Of a stretch of DNA of 14,900 nt, positions 12,623 through 14,900 are shown one piece after another. The position numbers and the translations under genes are program-made. Source of the DNA: Frankiaceae bacterium (GTDB taxonomy: Bacteria > Actinomycetota > Actinomycetes > JAVEEB01); the NCBI GenBank assembly GCA_030840665.1, contig JAVEEB010000202.1, positions 1 to 14,900 of the forward strand, read 5' to 3'. Each line of letters opens with the position of its first letter. Position 1 is the stretch's first letter. The notes beneath the pieces are model-generated. The model worked only from the letters and a program-made list of their open reading frames with translations. It searched no databases and had not been told where the DNA came from.

Positions 12623-13666
12623 GTGTTCGTCGTACCGGAGCTGGATGTTGCCGCATCAGAGGCCGCACGTGACCGCCAAGGCCGGCTGACGAAGCCGACG
12701 GGCGCACTCGGGCGCCTCGAGGACCTGTCGATCTGGCTGTCGGGTGCGCAGGGCCAATGCCCGCCACGGGCCTTCGCTCGCGTGCGCGTCGTCGTCTTCG
12801 CCGGTGACCACGGAGTCGCGCGGCACGGGGTGTCGGCGTACCCGCCGGAAGTGACCGCCCAGATGGTGCTCAATTTCCTGGCCGGCGGCGCCGGGGTGAA
12901 CGTCCTCGCGCGGACGCTGGACGCGTCGGTGCGTGTCGTCGACATCTCGGTCGAGAGCGACGTGCCCGGGGCCCCGACGGAGACGACACGGCACAAAATC
13001 CGGTCATCCTCCGGACGCATCGACCTCGAGGACGCGCTCACGCTGGACGAGGCCACCCGAGCCATCGCCGCCGGTGCCGCCATTGCCGATGAGGAGATCG
13101 ACGGGGGCGCCGACCTGCTGGTCCCGGGCGACATGGGCATCGGCAACACCACCCCCGCCACGGTCCTTACGGCGCTGCTGACGGGCTCGGAGCCGCACAC
13201 CCTTGTCGGTAGGGGCACCGGGATCGATGACACGACCTGGGTACGCAAGGCGGGCGCTGTCCGCGACGCGTGCCGCCGCGGCCGGTCGTACGTCGACGAT
13301 CCCGCGGCTCTCCTCGCGTGCGTCGGTGGAGCCGATATCGCTGCCATGGCTGGGTTTTTGGCCCAGTCGGCGGTGCGCAGGACGCCCGTCGTGCTCGACG
13401 GCGTCGTCTCCGCCGCGGCGGCGCTGGTCGCCGAACTGCTGGCGCCCGGCGCGCGTGCGTGGTGGGTCGCCGGGCACCGATCGACCGAGCCGTCGCAGCA
13501 CGCGGCCCTGGCGACCCTCGGGCTCGAGCCGCTGTTCGACCTCGGCCTGCGGCTCGGCGAGGGCACGGGCGGCTTGCTCGCCGTCCCGTTCCTGCGCGCG
13601 GCGGTGGCCACCTTGGCGGAGATGGCCACGTTCGACGAGGCGGGCGTGAGTGACAGGGATTCCTGA
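12623..13666 (+). CDS. cobT: Nicotinate-nucleotide-dimethylbenzimidazole phosphoribosyltransferase
   Basis: CobT activates the lower-ligand base (usually dimethylbenzimidazole) by moving the phosphoribosyl group from nicotinate mononucleotide, forming alpha-ribazole phosphate. The 347-residue protein has the family motifs [45 protein letters not shown] and [13 protein letters not shown], the last with the catalytic glutamate at residue 313. The start is ambiguous. GTG 12623 has GAGGAG (12613-12618) 4 nt upstream and gives the usual N-terminal length. ATG 12593 overlaps the cobU stop (ATGA) and would add 10 residues. I prefer 12623, but coupling from 12593 is possible. The 3' end overlaps cobS by 17 bp. 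Confidence 0.95.
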   Translation: MFVVPELDVAASEAARDRQGRLTKPTGALGRLEDLSIWLSGAQGQCPPRAFARVRVVVFAGDHGVARHGVSAYPPEVTAQMVLNFLAGGAGVNVLARTLDASVRVVDISVESDVPGAPTETTRHKIRSSSGRIDLEDALTLDEATRAIAAGAAIADEEIDGGADLLVPGDMGIGNTTPATVLTALLTGSEPHTLVGRGTGIDDTTWVRKAGAVRDACRRGRSYVDDPAALLACVGGADIAAMAGFLAQSAVRRTPVVLDGVVSAAAALVAELLAPGARAWWVAGHRSTEPSQHAALATLGLEPLFDLGLRLGEGTGGLLAVPFLRAAVATLAEMATFDEAGVSDRDS

Positions 13667-14471
13667 GTACGGCGGCCTCCGTCTCGCGTTCACCACCCTC
13701 ACGGCGCTGCCGATGCGCGCCGGGCGGCTCGACCGGCAGACCGCCGGCAGGGCGATGGCCTGGTCACCGGTGGTGGGCGTCGTGGTGGGCGCCCTCGCGA
13801 GCGCCGGCATCGTCGTCATGCGCTACGCGTCTCCCGAGTCGGGTGTTCAGCGGCTGCTGCCCGTCGGCGTCGGCATCGGCCTGCTGGCCCTCCTCACCCG
13901 CGGCCTGCATCTGGACGGGCTCGCCGACACGGTGGACGGGCTCGGGGTGACCGGCCGCGAGCGGGCGCTCGACGTGATGCGGCAGTCGGACATCGGCACG
14001 TTCGGCGTCCTCGCCCTGGTCCTGGTGGTGCTGCTGCAGGCCTCAGCTCTGACGACGGCCGACATCGCCCAGCACGGCACCCGCTCCCTCATCTGCGCGG
14101 TCGCCACGGGCCGTATCGCCATCACCTGGGCGTGCGCGCGTGACGTTCCGGCGGCGCGGCCGAGCGGCCTCGGCGCCCTCGTCGCGGGCACCCTGCCGCG
14201 GATGGTGCCGCTGGCCTGGTCGGTCTTCGCGGTCGTCGCCGGGTCCGGGTGGGCGTACCTCGACGACCGGGGCCGGCTGCCGCAAGCGCTGATCCAGGGC
14301 CTGGCGATCGCCGTCGCGCTGATCGTGGCCCGCATCGTGCAGGCCCGCCTCGTGCGACGCCTCGGCGGCATCACGGGCGACGTGCTGGGGGCGCTGTGCG
14401 AGATCGCGACGACCGTTGCACTCGTCCTCGCGGCGTCCCTGCCGGGGTCGGCCTGGTTCCACCGGCACTAA
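13650..14471 (+). CDS. cobS: Adenosylcobinamide-GDP ribazoletransferase (cobalamin synthase)
   Basis: CobS is the integral membrane enzyme that joins adenosylcobinamide-GDP (from CobU) with alpha-ribazole (phosphate) (from CobT) to finish adenosylcobalamin (phosphate). The 273-residue protein has several hydrophobic helices and the Asp-rich active-site segment [14 protein letters not shown] (about 89-102), followed by [15 protein letters not shown]. The C-terminal [14 protein letters not shown] is also conserved. The start GTG 13650 lies 17 bp inside cobT, with GAGG at 13637-13640 as a weak ribosome-binding site. The overlap points to translational coupling. The order cobU-cobT-cobS supplies all products this enzyme needs, apart from the alpha-ribazole phosphatase, which is not in the window. 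Confidence 0.95.
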   Translation: MTGIPEYGGLRLAFTTLTALPMRAGRLDRQTAGRAMAWSPVVGVVVGALASAGIVVMRYASPESGVQRLLPVGVGIGLLALLTRGLHLDGLADTVDGLGVTGRERALDVMRQSDIGTFGVLALVLVVLLQASALTTADIAQHGTRSLICAVATGRIAITWACARDVPAARPSGLGALVAGTLPRMVPLAWSVFAVVAGSGWAYLDDRGRLPQALIQGLAIAVALIVARIVQARLVRRLGGITGDVLGALCEIATTVALVLAASLPGSAWFHRH

Positions 14472-14487
14472 CGCCTGGCGGGCGCTG

Positions 14488-14900
14488 TCAGCGGGGGCGG
14501 TTGAGGTCGCCGCTGAGGAATCCCATGATCCGCTCGGCAACGACCGTGGGCGGCAAGTCGTCGACGTCGACGATCAGCGAGGCAATCGCCGCGTAGCGGG
14601 GCGCCCTACCGGCGTACAACTTGCGCATCGCGGCGGCGGGATCAGGCTGCAGCCACGGCCGGCCGGCCCCGTCACCCACGCGCTCGATGAGGGTCTCGAT
14701 GCGGGCGCGCAGCCACACGATGACCGCGTCGCTCTCGCGCAGGCGCTCACGGTCGTCAGTCTCGTCGACCACCCCGCCGGCGATGCCGCCGATGAGCGGC
14801 GAGTCGAGACTCAGTGCCTGCTGCAGCGCGAGAGACTCGACGGCGCGCAGCGCAGCGACACCCGAATCATCGAGAACGTTCGGCGTGGGCTTTCCGGTCG
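14488..14900 (-). CDS. Shikimate-kinase-like P-loop protein, C-terminal part (gene continues past the window end)
   Basis: The minus-strand frame is open to the window edge, so about 136 C-terminal residues are visible and the P-loop lies outside. The visible part begins TGKPTPNVLDDSGVAALRAVES, matching the shikimate kinase TGRxIxDxFxxxGExxFRxxE region. It continues SPLIGGIAGGVV (the GGG substrate loop), VIVWLRARIETLIERVGDGAGRPWL (lid with arginines) and APRYAAIASLIVDVDD. The canonical AroK phosphorylates shikimate in aromatic amino-acid synthesis and usually sits with aroB or aroC. Here it is convergent with cobS, with a 16-bp gap. Family features seem weakened: DDSG replaces the usual E-x-x-G, and IAGG stands where GGG is typical. 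It may be a paralogue with another substrate. A GTG at 14772 would be an internal codon, not the true start. Confidence 0.72.
   Translation of the reverse strand, partial: TGKPTPNVLDDSGVAALRAVESLALQQALSLDSPLIGGIAGGVVDETDDRERLRESDAVIVWLRARIETLIERVGDGAGRPWLQPDPAAAMRKLYAGRAPRYAAIASLIVDVDDLPPTVVAERIMGFLSGDLNRPR

Overview
The window is high-GC DNA with the codon use of an actinobacterium (Actinomycetota). Gene families and order also point there: an adenosine kinase of the mycobacterial Rv2202c type, an ErpA-like Fe-S carrier, a DUF3043 membrane protein, cobT and cobS. All of these lie in one neighbourhood in Mycobacterium tuberculosis (about Rv2202c-Rv2208). I cannot name a genus.

Layout. (1) 1-616, plus strand: the C-terminal end of a cysteine desulfurase followed by a TusA-like sulfur carrier, closed by a symmetrical hairpin at 619-654. 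(2) 686-4613, minus strand, read right to left: a GAF-GAF-SpoIIE phosphatase-HATPase signalling protein, adenosine kinase, then about 530 bp without a gene that holds a degenerate tandem-repeat array, then a 56-residue two-helix membrane protein. (3) 4783-6240, plus strand: an unrecognised membrane-anchored exported protein with cysteine motifs, preceded by an ECF-sigma-like promoter and closed by a perfect 15-bp hairpin. (4) 6327-6776, minus strand: an ErpA/HesB-type Fe-S carrier with an unusual histidine-rich N-terminal repeat, divergent from nadA (6948-8126, plus). (5) 8176-10151, plus strand: an OmpR-type response regulator and a sensor kinase sharing a GTGA overlap. (6) 10202-10975, minus strand: PspA, divergent from a DUF3043 membrane protein (11114-11674, plus). 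A 69-residue small protein (minus) converges on DUF3043 with a 1-nt gap. (7) 11949-14471, plus strand: cobU-cobT-cobS, the nucleotide-loop assembly steps of cobalamin synthesis. (8) 14488-14900, minus strand: the C-terminal part of a shikimate-kinase-like protein.

How the genes fit together. Sulfur mobilisation (cysteine desulfurase, TusA-like), an Fe-S carrier and the [4Fe-4S] enzyme NadA make a plausible sulfur/Fe-S/NAD group. The exported protein and pspA both have ECF-type promoter candidates, which hints at envelope-stress control. The cob genes form a compact, translationally coupled operon. Three plus-strand genes (response regulator, DUF3043, cobU) have a -10-like hexamer exactly 6 nt before the start codon, as expected for leaderless mRNAs.

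Most of the window is ordinary conserved actinobacterial core genome. The parts least explained by known genes are the tandem array at 921-1420, whose units carry interleaved inverted repeats, the HSHEG repeats in the Fe-S carrier, and the exported protein at 4783-6240. I see no mobile element, CRISPR array, tRNA or rRNA.
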